A DNA stretch of 23,763 nucleotides, from assembly GCA_934190685.1 (NCBI GenBank), contig CAKPTK010000021.1, positions 1-23,763 of the forward strand. The letters are read 5' to 3'. Position numbers and translations under genes: made by a program. This DNA is from an uncultured Prevotella sp. GTDB taxonomy: Bacteria; Bacteroidota; Bacteroidia; Bacteroidales; Bacteroidaceae. The notes below the pieces were generated by a model that made no database searches, was not told the origin of the DNA, and saw only the letters and a program-made list of their open reading frames with translations. How positions within the stretch are numbered: position 1 is the first letter of the stretch; each line of letters opens with the position of its first letter. Below, piece by piece: positions 16,281 through 23,573 of the stretch.

Positions 16281-17717
16281 ATGAACAATCATTTAGATTC
16301 ACAATTCATCACACAAACACGCCAAGTGATGGGCGACGAACGCTTCGAGCGTTTCTTGCAGGCTTTCAAGGAAGAACCGCCTGTGAGCGTGCGCACCAAT
16401 CCTTTCAAGCAAGCAATGTTGCCTGAAGGGGAACTGGTGCCATGGTGCGAGAATGGCTACTACCTGCCCAACCGGCCGGCATTCACTTTCGACCCCTTGC
16501 TCCACGCCGGTGCCTACTATGTGCAGGAGGCCGGTTCCATGTTCATTGACCGGGTTCTTCGGCAGTATGTCAAGCGTCCCGTGACCATGCTCGACCTGTG
16601 TGCCGCCCCAGGGGGCAAGTCTACCGTAGCCCGCACGGCATTGCCCGAGGGAAGTCTGCTGTTCAGCAACGAGCCGATGCGACAGCGCGCCAACGTGCTC
16701 GCCGAGAACTTGCTGAAGTTTGGCCATCCCGACATCATCGTCACCAACAACTATCCCCAAGACTACCGCAAGTCGGGACTGCACTTCGATGTGATTCTCA
16801 CCGACGTACCCTGTTCGGGGGAAGGCATGTTCCGCAAAGATGCGGGAGCCATCGGGGAATGGAGCCAGCAGAATGTTGTCAACTGCCAAAAGCTGCAGCG
16901 TGAAATCGTGAGCGAGGCTTGGCAATGTCTGAAACCCGGCGGACTGCTCATCTACTCCACTTGCACCTTCAATCTACTGGAGGACGAAGAGAACGCCCTG
17001 TGGATAGCAGACGAATTAGGAGGAACTTTTCTTCCGGTCGACACAGAACCGTCCTGGAACATCACCCCGTCGCTGCTCGCCGGACAGGAAGCCCTGCCGG
17101 TATACAGGTTCATTCCCGGCATTACCCGCTCTGAAGGACTCTTTGTCTGCGCTTTCCGCAAAACCGGAGACGAGGCTGACGAAACGGGGGAAAAACCGAA
17201 GTCGAAAAAGAAGAAAGACAGACGACAGGAGAACAAGAAAGCGATTGGAATGAAAACGACCATTCCTTCATGGATTGACCATCAAGAGCAATATGCCGTT
17301 CATCTCAACGGCGACACACTGACTGCCATTCCACAGGCATGGGACCCCATCTATGAGGCTGCCATTGGTCTGAAAATCCTGCATGCAGGCATCACCCTGG
17401 GCACCCTCAAGGGAAAGAATATCATCCCCCACCAATCACTCGCCCAATCACTTGCCCTCGACCGCACGGCATTCCCTTCCGTCGACGTGGACTATCACAC
17501 GGCCATGGCCTACCTGCGCTCCGAAGCCATCAGCCTGCCAGCCGACACACCAACAGGCTATGTGCTGCTCACCTATGAAGGACAGACGCCTCTCGGTTTC
17601 GTCAAAAACATCGGCAACAGGGCCAACAACCTCTACCCCGCCGAATGGAAAATCAAAAGCACCCATGTGCCCGACACGGCACCGCAAACAGGGGTGATTA
17701 TCAACAGAAATTCTTGA
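16281..17717 (+). CDS. RsmF-like rRNA (cytosine-C5) methyltransferase (NOL1/NOP2/Sun family)
   Basis: This 478-residue enzyme is predicted to make 5-methylcytosine in rRNA or tRNA using S-adenosylmethionine. An N-terminal domain (VSVRTNPFK) precedes the SAM motif LDLCAAPGGKSTVAR. The two family cysteines are seen: C178 in TDVPCSGEGMFRKD and C228 in IYSTCTFNLLEDEENALWI. A Lys/Arg-rich linker (about 295-320) leads to a C-terminal region ending in GFVKNIGNRANNLYPAEWKIKS, which matches the PUA-like tail of RsmF/YebU relatives. Length agrees with RsmF (about 480). thyA begins 3 bp after its stop. The exact target cytosine cannot be read from the sequence. Confidence 0.9.
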   Translation: MNNHLDSQFITQTRQVMGDERFERFLQAFKEEPPVSVRTNPFKQAMLPEGELVPWCENGYYLPNRPAFTFDPLLHAGAYYVQEAGSMFIDRVLRQYVKRPVTMLDLCAAPGGKSTVARTALPEGSLLFSNEPMRQRANVLAENLLKFGHPDIIVTNNYPQDYRKSGLHFDVILTDVPCSGEGMFRKDAGAIGEWSQQNVVNCQKLQREIVSEAWQCLKPGGLLIYSTCTFNLLEDEENALWIADELGGTFLPVDTEPSWNITPSLLAGQEALPVYRFIPGITRSEGLFVCAFRKTGDEADETGEKPKSKKKKDRRQENKKAIGMKTTIPSWIDHQEQYAVHLNGDTLTAIPQAWDPIYEAAIGLKILHAGITLGTLKGKNIIPHQSLAQSLALDRTAFPSVDVDYHTAMAYLRSEAISLPADTPTGYVLLTYEGQTPLGFVKNIGNRANNLYPAEWKIKSTHVPDTAPQTGVIINRNS

Positions 17718-17720
17718 AAC

Positions 17721-18515
17721 ATGAAACAATACTTAGACCTCCTGAACCGTATCCTCACTGAAGGACACAAGAAGACCGACCGTACCGGCACCGGCACGAT
17801 GAGCATCTTCGGCAACCAGATGCGCTTCAACATGGCAGACGGTTTTCCGCTGCTCACAACCAAGAAACTACATCTCAAGTCAATCATTTATGAACTGCTA
17901 TGGTTCCTCCGCGGCGACACCAACATCAAGTATCTCAAAGAACATGGTGTGAGCATCTGGGACGAATGGGCAGACGAAAACGGGGAACTTGGCCCTGTCT
18001 ATGGCCACCAATGGCGGTCATGGCCCGATTACAACGGGGGCACCATCGACCAAATCTCCAACGTGATTGACCTCATCAAGCACCATCCCGACTCACGACG
18101 CATGGTGGTGAGCGCATGGAATGTGGCGGAAATAGACCAAATGCAATTGCCTCCTTGCCACTGCCTGTTCCAGTTCTATGTGGCAGACGGCAAACTGAGC
18201 CTGCAACTCTACCAGCGCAGCGCAGACACCTTCCTCGGTGTTCCGTTCAACATCGCCTCCTATGCCTTGCTCTTGCAGATGATGGCCCAGGTGACAGGAC
18301 TCGAGGCGGGAGAATTCATCCATACCACCGGCGACACCCACCTCTATCTCAACCATCTGGAACAAGCCCGACTGCAGCTCACCCGAGAGCCTCGCCCGCT
18401 GCCGACAATGAAAATAAACCCAGACGTGAAAAGCCTGTTCGACTTCACCTTCGAGGACTTTGAGTTGGAAAACTATAATCCATGGCCCCACATCAAGGCC
18501 GCCGTGTCCGTATAG
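17721..18515 (+). CDS. thyA: Thymidylate synthase
   Basis: ThyA converts dUMP to dTMP with methylenetetrahydrofolate as methyl donor and reductant, yielding dihydrofolate. The product has 264 residues, the same length as E. coli ThyA, and the nucleophile is at the same position, C146, in [12 protein letters not shown]. Other family motifs are [63 protein letters not shown] and [12 protein letters not shown]. The gene is packed between the rsmF-like gene (3-bp gap) and folA (24-bp gap). It works directly with folA, which recycles the dihydrofolate formed. Confidence 0.98.
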   Translation: MKQYLDLLNRILTEGHKKTDRTGTGTMSIFGNQMRFNMADGFPLLTTKKLHLKSIIYELLWFLRGDTNIKYLKEHGVSIWDEWADENGELGPVYGHQWRSWPDYNGGTIDQISNVIDLIKHHPDSRRMVVSAWNVAEIDQMQLPPCHCLFQFYVADGKLSLQLYQRSADTFLGVPFNIASYALLLQMMAQVTGLEAGEFIHTTGDTHLYLNHLEQARLQLTREPRPLPTMKINPDVKSLFDFTFEDFELENYNPWPHIKAAVSV

Positions 18516-18539
18516 TCACATCGATAAAAAACAAACGAA

Positions 18540-19022
18540 ATGAGAATCAACATCATAGCAGCCGTGGCACGCAATCGTGCCATCGGCCATGAAAACAAAC
18601 TGATATATTGGTTGCCCAATGACTTGAAACGCTTCAAGGCACTCACCACCGGCCACACCATCATCATGGGACGCCGCACCTTCGAGTCGTTGCCCAAGGG
18701 GGCACTGCCCAACCGCCGCAACATCGTGTTGAGCCGCACGACGAAAGAACTGCCCGGATGCGACACCTACCCATCGCTTGAAGAGGCGTTGAACCACTGC
18801 TCACAGGACGAGGACATCTACATCATCGGCGGATCGAGTGTCTATGAGCAAGCACTGCCCCTTGCCGACCGACTCTGTCTGACTGAAATAGACGACACAC
18901 CGACTGCCGCCGACGCTTTCTTCCCCGACTACAGTGAATGGAAAGAAGCCGAACGGGAAGAGCATGAGACAGACGAAAAACACCATTACCGCTACGCTTT
19001 TGTAGACTATGTGAAGTCCTAA
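18540..19022 (+). CDS. folA: Dihydrofolate reductase
   Basis: FolA reduces dihydrofolate to tetrahydrofolate with NADPH and is the target of trimethoprim. The 160-residue protein has the N-terminal IIAAVARNRAIGHENKLIYWLPNDLKRFK, with the active-site acid at D28. It also has the NADPH-binding IIMGRRTFESLPKGALPNRRNIVLSR and the later IYIIGGSSVYEQALPLADRLCLTEID. Length equals that of E. coli FolA (159). It follows thyA by 24 bp and is the last gene before the terminator at 19066. Confidence 0.97.
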   Translation: MRINIIAAVARNRAIGHENKLIYWLPNDLKRFKALTTGHTIIMGRRTFESLPKGALPNRRNIVLSRTTKELPGCDTYPSLEEALNHCSQDEDIYIIGGSSVYEQALPLADRLCLTEIDDTPTAADAFFPDYSEWKEAEREEHETDEKHHYRYAFVDYVKS

Positions 19023-19065
19023 GCCTCTTCTTTGAACAGCAGAAAGGTAGATATGCTACAAACGC

Positions 19066-19108
19066 AAAACCGGTCGCAGCCCCCAAATACAGGGTAGCGA
19101 CCGGTTTT
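19066..19108. terminator. Bidirectional terminator between folA and the lrp-like gene
   Basis: Arms 19066-19077 (AAAACCGGTCGC) and 19097-19108 (GCGACCGGTTTT) pair perfectly over 12 bp. A short inner CCC/GGG pairing is also possible. T-rich or A-rich flanks on both sides allow it to stop the plus-strand topB-folA run and the minus-strand lrp-like gene, whose stop is at 19138. Confidence 0.9.
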
Positions 19109-19137
19109 GATTTTATCTCTCTTAACCTCTTTTTCTT

Positions 19138-19638
19138 TTATTCCTCATCCTCTTCCTCAATCGCCTTCTCCTGAGTATCGCTCAAAATAGGGAGTGGACG
19201 GTTGATGGCGGCATTGAACGAAATGATGGTTTCGCTGCGTGACAGTCCGAGAGGCTGCAACTTGTCGTGGATGATGTTCATCAAGTGGTGGTTGTTCATC
19301 GCGTAAATCTTGATGAACATGTCGAAACCTCCTGTTGTGTAGTGACATTCCACTACTTCCGGTATGCGTTTCAATCCCTCTACCACTTGGTCGAATTTCT
19401 CGGGATCTTTCAGATACAATCCTATATATGCACAGGTTTCATAGCCGATTTTCTCGGGATCGATGATAAACTGTGAGCCTTTCAAGATGCCCATATTGGT
19501 GAGCTTCTGAATGCGCTGATGAATGGCTGCTCCACTTACATTGCAAGCACGGGCAACCTCAAGAAATGGAATACGGGCATCCTCTGCGATGAGGCGGAGA
19601 ATTTTCTTATCCAAATAGTCTAAACGATGATGTGCCAT
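19138..19638 (-). CDS. Lrp/AsnC family transcriptional regulator
   Basis: This 166-residue regulator is of the feast/famine type, usually responsive to amino acids. The N-terminal winged helix-turn-helix (about 5-60) has LDYLDKKILRLIAEDARIPF and ARACNVSGAAIHQRIQKLTN. The C-terminal RAM ligand-binding domain (about 70-145) has TCAYIGLYLKDPEKFDQVVE and VVECHYTTGGFDMFIKIYA. The tail is acidic (KAIEEEDEE). Length is usual for the family. It stands alone between two convergent or tandem units, with its own promoter, and probably controls itself through the palindrome at 19651-19662. Its amino-acid ligand is unknown. Confidence 0.93.
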   Translation of the reverse strand: MAHHRLDYLDKKILRLIAEDARIPFLEVARACNVSGAAIHQRIQKLTNMGILKGSQFIIDPEKIGYETCAYIGLYLKDPEKFDQVVEGLKRIPEVVECHYTTGGFDMFIKIYAMNNHHLMNIIHDKLQPLGLSRSETIISFNAAINRPLPILSDTQEKAIEEEDEE

Positions 19639-19650
19639 ATCTTATATTAA

Positions 19651-19666
19651 TTTGCATGCAAAGATA
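19651..19666 (-). promoter_or_regulatory. lrp-like promoter overlapping a 12-bp palindrome
   Basis: On the minus strand TATCTTTG (19666-19659) matches TAnnTTTG, putting the transcription start near 19652, about 14 nt from the ATG at 19638. The perfect palindrome TTTGCATGCAAA occupies 19651-19662 and overlaps both the -7 box and the start site. It is well placed to be an autoregulatory operator. Confidence 0.55.
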
Positions 19667-19772
19667 CAATAAAGTATTTAAAACTGCAATGTTTTATTCA
19701 TAAATTGTTAGTTTTTGCAAGAAAGAAATTCCAAGAGATATTTTTTCGCCACATTTTATCGCCTCATCATCG

Positions 19773-20240
19773 CTATTTTTGCCCTTTCTCTACAGCAGAA
19801 TAGTTGACTTTCAATGCCCCCGCACGCCGCAAGGCCTGCTTCACATCGGTGATGAGTCCCATCTTGACCTGGCGGTCGGCCTTGATGGATACAGTCATGT
19901 TCTTGGCATCTTCAGGCTCCATATTGTTGCGCTCTGTGGCCATATAGTCGGTGACAGTCGGCAGGTCAGCGTATTTGTCGTTGACCTGAATGCGCATTCC
20001 GTCGCCCACCTGTTTGCCCATTCGGTCGGAGGGACGGCCTATATATAGATAGGTGACAGAAGATTTTTTGGTGAGGCGGGTGAGTTCAGTTCCTGCCGGC
20101 ACACGATATTTCACCTTAAGGGTGACCTTCCGCATGTGGGTGACAATCATGAAAAAGAACAACACGGTGAAGATTAAATCAGGCAAAGAGGCTGTGTTCA
20201 ACCCGGGAACTTCATGGTGTTCACGTCGGAAAATGCTCAT
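19773..20240 (-). CDS. exbD: ExbD/TolR family proton-channel protein (second copy)
   Basis: This 155-residue inner-membrane protein of the ExbD family has one TM helix near the N-terminus (about 18-37: SLPDLIFTVLFFFMIVTHM) containing the proton-carrying Asp, D21. The rest is a periplasmic domain ending in IKADRQVKMGLITDVKQALRRAGALKVNYSAV, the usual ExbD C-terminal fold. It is last in the operon; its ATG overlaps the stop of the first exbD as ATGA. With ExbB it should energise TonB-dependent transport. It differs strongly from its neighbour, so the pair is not a recent duplication. Confidence 0.9.
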   Translation of the reverse strand: MSIFRREHHEVPGLNTASLPDLIFTVLFFFMIVTHMRKVTLKVKYRVPAGTELTRLTKKSSVTYLYIGRPSDRMGKQVGDGMRIQVNDKYADLPTVTDYMATERNNMEPEDAKNMTVSIKADRQVKMGLITDVKQALRRAGALKVNYSAVEKGQK

Positions 20241-20833
20241 GGTTTTCCTCCTTTCTCCTGCGTATTATACACTTCGGATATCCGCTGTGGATAACATTCC
20301 TGCAAGGCTTTTTTCTCTTCCTCGCTGCACTGGGCATAAGAATGACGGAAACTGCGCAAAGCCAACTGGTTGCGCAACAAGGCATAGGCGGACATCACTT
20401 CGTTCTGCACTTGGAAATAGGTGTTGTAATCAGACGCTCTATCGCTCTCCATCGAGATGATATGCTGGTCGCTGACGGCAAACTTGCCCACAAGCGGCAC
20501 CGTCTTCAGAGTCTTTTGGGGCAAATCAGCACGATTGGACGAATTGCTCACGAACTCGGCCACCCGGCGACGCAACTCCCCGATCTTCATCGGTTTGCCA
20601 TTGACCAAGATGGAGTCTGAAGGTGTAATCTGTATTTTCATCACATTGCGCTCGCTGGCATCAGTGGGTTGTTGCTGCTCTTCCTTGGGAGAAATCGGAG
20701 GAAGCTGACGGGACAATCCCTTGTCAACGTCCATCGAACTGGTGACAAGAAACAAAATCAACAACATGAACGAGATGTCGGCTGTCGATGTTGTGTTCAG
20801 TTGGGGCACACGCCTCTTTGTGCGTTTAAACAT
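20237..20833 (-). CDS. exbD: ExbD/TolR family proton-channel protein (first copy)
   Basis: This 198-residue ExbD relative begins MFKRTKRRVPQLNTTSTADISFMLLILFL, with the conserved proton-binding Asp at D19 in the single TM helix. The periplasmic part starts with a Pro/Gln-rich stretch (SPKEEQQQPTD). It contains KIQITPSDSILVNGKPMKIGELRRRVAEFV and then an insert of about 40 residues longer than usual ExbD proteins. The N-terminal RRVPQLNTTSTADI is the Bacteroidetes form of the motif. It overlaps the upstream membrane-protein gene by 8 bp and the next exbD by 4 bp, so all are likely translated from one message. Confidence 0.9.
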   Translation of the reverse strand: MFKRTKRRVPQLNTTSTADISFMLLILFLVTSSMDVDKGLSRQLPPISPKEEQQQPTDASERNVMKIQITPSDSILVNGKPMKIGELRRRVAEFVSNSSNRADLPQKTLKTVPLVGKFAVSDQHIISMESDRASDYNTYFQVQNEVMSAYALLRNQLALRSFRHSYAQCSEEEKKALQECYPQRISEVYNTQEKGGKP

Positions 20834-21329
20834 GTTTCTTACGAATATATTTCATATTGCCATAGACCACAGTCGCCACAGCAACAACAATCAAGATGAT
20901 GGAGGTGTCTACAAACATGTCTGCCAGTTTGAGCCAAGCCCAAGCTTCATATGGTTTTCCATTGATGACAATGGCGTCGGAAGAGCCAAACAGGAAGGTG
21001 AGCAAGAGCAACAACAGGGTGCCACCCGCCACACAGACGGCGATTTTTCTTGCGGGAACGCCATTGACCACGCACTCGCCTCTATTTTTCAGTCCCCTCA
21101 CCAATGACCACACAGCCACGCCAAGCGTTCCCAAGAACAGAAGATACATCAGCACAAGCACCACATCCGTCAGAAGAGGGGCATTGAATTCCGGGTTGTC
21201 GTCAAAGGGACGGTCAAACCCAATCAGTCCAAAAGCGATGAACACCACCGCCACCAAGGACACAAGCAGATAAAGAACCCGAATGGAAATCTTCTCTGTC
21301 GGCCATGTCTTCAGGTTTAAATTCCTCAT
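20826..21329 (-). CDS. Unknown four-helix membrane protein in the exbB-exbD operon
   Basis: This 167-residue protein has four predicted TM helices, at about residues 17-37, 55-75, 92-112 and 135-157, with short loops between them. One loop carries VNGKPYEAWAWLKLADMFVD. It matches no family I recognise and has no ExbB, ExbD or TonB motif. Its start overlaps the exbB stop as ATGA, and its end overlaps the first exbD by 8 bp, so it is cotranslated with the motor proteins. It may be an accessory or assembly subunit of the ExbB/ExbD complex; this is inferred from gene order only. Confidence 0.8.
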   Translation of the reverse strand: MRNLNLKTWPTEKISIRVLYLLVSLVAVVFIAFGLIGFDRPFDDNPEFNAPLLTDVVLVLMYLLFLGTLGVAVWSLVRGLKNRGECVVNGVPARKIAVCVAGGTLLLLLLTFLFGSSDAIVINGKPYEAWAWLKLADMFVDTSIILIVVAVATVVYGNMKYIRKKHV

Positions 21330-22174
21330 GCTTTCTTCAATTTATATTTCATCACTGCGTCCAGGAGCGTGATGCAAGACTCCTCCATCTGGGAGGTGAG
21401 ATGTTCTATCTTCGAGAGAATATAGTTGTAGAACACTTGCAGAATCAGCGCAACGATAATACCGAAAATGGTCGTGATAAGCGCCACCTTCATACCGGCA
21501 GCCACGATGGTCGGGCTGATATCGCCCGCTTGCTGTATCTGGTCAAACGCCATCACCATGCCTATCACCGTACCGAGAAATCCCAAAGATGGTGCCATGG
21601 CGATGAACAGGGTTATCCACGAGCATCCTTTCTCCAGGTTGGCAGCCTGCACGGCACCGTAAGCGGTAACGGAGCGTTCCACATTCCCGATGCTTTCGTC
21701 CATGCGGGTGAGGCCCTGATAGCAGATGGAAGCTACAGGACCACGCGTGCTACGGCAGAGGGCTTTGGCACCCTCGATATCGCCCTCCTCGATTTTCGCG
21801 TCCACATCGTGCATGAACCGCTTGGCATCGATTTCGGAAAGACTGAGATAGATGATTCGTTCGATACAGAAAGCCAATCCCAACACCAGAGCCAACGCCA
21901 CCAAGGACATGAACCCGGCATTGCCTTCAATAAACTTTGTCTTCAGTTCCTTGTGGATACCCTGGCTTTCCACAGGTGCCACAGCAGAAGAGTCAGCCGC
22001 CATCTCGCTGATGATGTCGTCATCCTGTTCATCAGCCCCTGTAGTGTCAGCCGCAGCGACCGAGACTGAAGCGGAATCTTTAGAGACTTTCTTCGAAGAC
22101 TGGGCTACAGACATAGCACTGTAGCCGAACAAGAATACAATGATTATTGCCGAAAGAGCAATGATTCTTTTCAT
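21326..22174 (-). CDS. exbB: ExbB/MotA/TolQ family proton-channel protein
   Basis: This 282-residue inner-membrane stator protein forms the proton channel with ExbD. It has a signal-like helix (1-24, ending SVAQ) and a Ser/Asp/Ala-rich, probably periplasmic segment (25-85). TM helices follow at about 87-108, 184-210 and 225-249. The family core is present: GAVQAANLEKGCSWITLFIAMAPSLGFLGTVIGMVMAF and then MKVALITTIFGIIVALILQVFYNYI. The extended N-terminus is common in Bacteroidetes ExbB. It is first in a four-gene operon with 4-8 bp overlaps. The motor could energise the SusC-like receptor in this window, but no tonB gene is present here. Confidence 0.93.
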   Translation of the reverse strand: MKRIIALSAIIIVFLFGYSAMSVAQSSKKVSKDSASVSVAAADTTGADEQDDDIISEMAADSSAVAPVESQGIHKELKTKFIEGNAGFMSLVALALVLGLAFCIERIIYLSLSEIDAKRFMHDVDAKIEEGDIEGAKALCRSTRGPVASICYQGLTRMDESIGNVERSVTAYGAVQAANLEKGCSWITLFIAMAPSLGFLGTVIGMVMAFDQIQQAGDISPTIVAAGMKVALITTIFGIIVALILQVFYNYILSKIEHLTSQMEESCITLLDAVMKYKLKKA

Positions 22175-22342
22175 AAATTACGAATGATATAATTACCTTA
22201 ACGTTTTTATTTTCCATAATTCTGCAGCGACACACGCATGGCAGTGTTTCGTCTCCACACTTGGCATACTCTTTGAGGACGTTGTGCCAAGTCTCATGTC
22301 GTTCTGCAGTTGCCAATCCAAACCAAAGAATGAATGCAACTG

Positions 22343-22374
22343 CAAATGTACGGTAAAACAAAGAAAAGACCAAA
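22343..22374 (-). promoter_or_regulatory. Promoter of the exbB operon
   Basis: On the minus strand TTTG (22374-22371) is followed after 20 bp by TACATTTG (22350-22343), a full consensus match. Transcription would begin near 22336, giving a leader of about 160 nt before the exbB ATG at 22174. Confidence 0.7.
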
Positions 22375-22499
22375 TAAAACCATGAAAAAATCTACCCCAC
22401 ATATTTCTACTGACCGATTCGCCACAAGTCCCGGAGGCACCAATAATGGAGAACAGGCGAACTAACGACCCGCTAATAACTCTTGTCAGATTTGAATTT

Positions 22500-22642
22500 G
22501 ACGCCCCCATCTTGGCTATTACACGGCAAAGCAAGTCCGTCTGTTCCTCAAGCTTCACAGGATAAGTGCCTGCCGTGAAGCAGGCTTGTTTCTTGCCGTC
22601 GAGTATGGCGGAGAGATTGCAGAGGTTTTCCACATTAAGCAC
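22500..22642 (-). pseudogene. Coding-like tract, possible gene remnant or small gene
   Basis: A minus-strand frame in the 560-bp gap (22175-22734) reads VLNVENLCNLSAILDGKKQA, then CFTAGTYPVKLEEQTDLLCR, then VIAKMGA. Many codons end in C or G, like real genes in this window (AAC CTC TGC AAT CTC TCC GCC). Beyond about 22500 the same frame stays open but third positions become AT-rich and the sequence less protein-like. Only GTG codons (22642, 22633) could start it and no promoter is seen, so it may be a decayed fragment. I do not recognise the protein. Confidence 0.25.
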
Positions 22643-22675
22643 ATTTTTTGAGACAGAACAAAGTCGGCCAACAAC

Positions 22676-22706
22676 TTTGCCGAACAAGAGAAAAAGTGTA
22701 ACTTTG
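22676..22706 (+). promoter_or_regulatory. Promoter of the cyclophilin gene
   Basis: TTTG at 22676-22679 and TAACTTTG at 22699-22706 are separated by 19 bp, a full Bacteroidetes consensus. Transcription would begin near 22713, about 22 nt before the ATG at 22735. The 11-mer AACTTTGCCGA occurs at both elements (22673 and 22700). Confidence 0.75.
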
Positions 22707-22734
22707 CCGACAACAAAAGCAACAAACAAGAAAA

Positions 22735-23484
22735 ATGGCTACAAGAATCAAGATTACAACCACAGAAGGCGACATCGTCGTGCGTCTCTATGACGAGACG
22801 CCCCTCCACCGCGACAACTTCGTGAAACTCGCCAAGGAAGGTTTCTACGACGGCACCCTCTTCCACCGGGTCATCAAGGACTTCATGATACAGGGCGGCG
22901 ACCCCGACAGCAAGGGCGCGCCCTTCGGCAAGACGCTCGGCATGGGCGGACCCGACTACACCATCCCCGCCGAGATGGTCTATCCGCAGCGTTTCCACAA
23001 GCGCGGTGCCCTCTCGGCAGCCCGATTGGGCGACGAGGTGAACCCCAACCATGAGAGCAGCGGCAGCCAGTTCTACATCGTCTGGGGAAAGACCTACAAG
23101 CCGCAGGAACTGAAGCAGATGGAGCGCCAGATGGCGATGCAGCAGGAGCAGCAGGTGTTCAACCAGCTCGCCGCCGCCCACCGGCAGGAAATCATCGACC
23201 TGCGCAAGGCGCGCAACCGCGAGGGACTGCAAGCACTGCAAGACCGGCTCGTGGAACAGACCAAGGCGCAATGCAAGGCGGAGGGCACACCCAAGTTCAC
23301 CCCCGAGCAGACCGAGGCATACACCACCCTGGGCGGCACGCCCTTCCTCGACGGTCAATACACCGTGTTCGGCGAGGTAGAGCAGGGTCTCGACATCGTG
23401 GAGCGCATCCAACAATGCGAGACGCTCGCCAACGACCGTCCCAAAACGGATGTCGTGATAGAGCAAGTCTGCGTAATGGAATAA
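22735..23484 (+). CDS. Cyclophilin-type peptidyl-prolyl cis-trans isomerase with helical insertion
   Basis: This 249-residue cyclophilin catalyses proline isomerisation during protein folding. Core motifs are TTTEGDIVVRLYDETPLHRDNF, FHRVIKDFMIQGGDP (catalytic Arg at R45), GALSAARLGDEVNPNHESSGSQFYI, and FLDGQYTVFGEVEQGLDIVERI. Residues about 119-199 are an insertion between the SQFYIVWGK strand and the LDGQYTVFG strand, rich in Gln, Glu, Lys and Arg and probably helical or coiled coil. Ordinary single-domain cyclophilins have only a short loop there. No signal peptide is seen, so the protein should be cytoplasmic. It is a single-gene unit with its own promoter and terminator. Confidence 0.94.
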   Translation: MATRIKITTTEGDIVVRLYDETPLHRDNFVKLAKEGFYDGTLFHRVIKDFMIQGGDPDSKGAPFGKTLGMGGPDYTIPAEMVYPQRFHKRGALSAARLGDEVNPNHESSGSQFYIVWGKTYKPQELKQMERQMAMQQEQQVFNQLAAAHRQEIIDLRKARNREGLQALQDRLVEQTKAQCKAEGTPKFTPEQTEAYTTLGGTPFLDGQYTVFGEVEQGLDIVERIQQCETLANDRPKTDVVIEQVCVME

Positions 23485-23536
23485 GAGACGCTATTTGCCA
23501 CCTTCCGCGACAAGTAGAATAAGAAAGACTACTGTC

Positions 23537-23573
23537 GAAAGAGTCCATTCACCACGAGTGGGCTCTTTCTTTT
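23537..23573 (+). terminator. Terminator of the cyclophilin gene
   Basis: GAAAGAGTCCA (23537-23547) pairs with TGGGCTCTTTC (23559-23569), with one G-T wobble, around an 11-nt loop, and TTTT follows. It lies about 50 bp after the stop codon. Confidence 0.85.

Noticed and set aside
22381..22680. 6S-type or other structured RNA in the intergenic gap
   Set aside because: One 6-bp hairpin (GCCTGC/GCAGGC) and one TTCGCC/GGCGAA pairing are seen, but no closing stem, central bubble, terminator or internal promoter supports an RNA gene.
22555..23466. 303-codon open frame on the minus strand
   Set aside because: It is the antisense shadow of the GC-rich cyclophilin gene; Leu/Val/His-rich composition is typical of such shadows.
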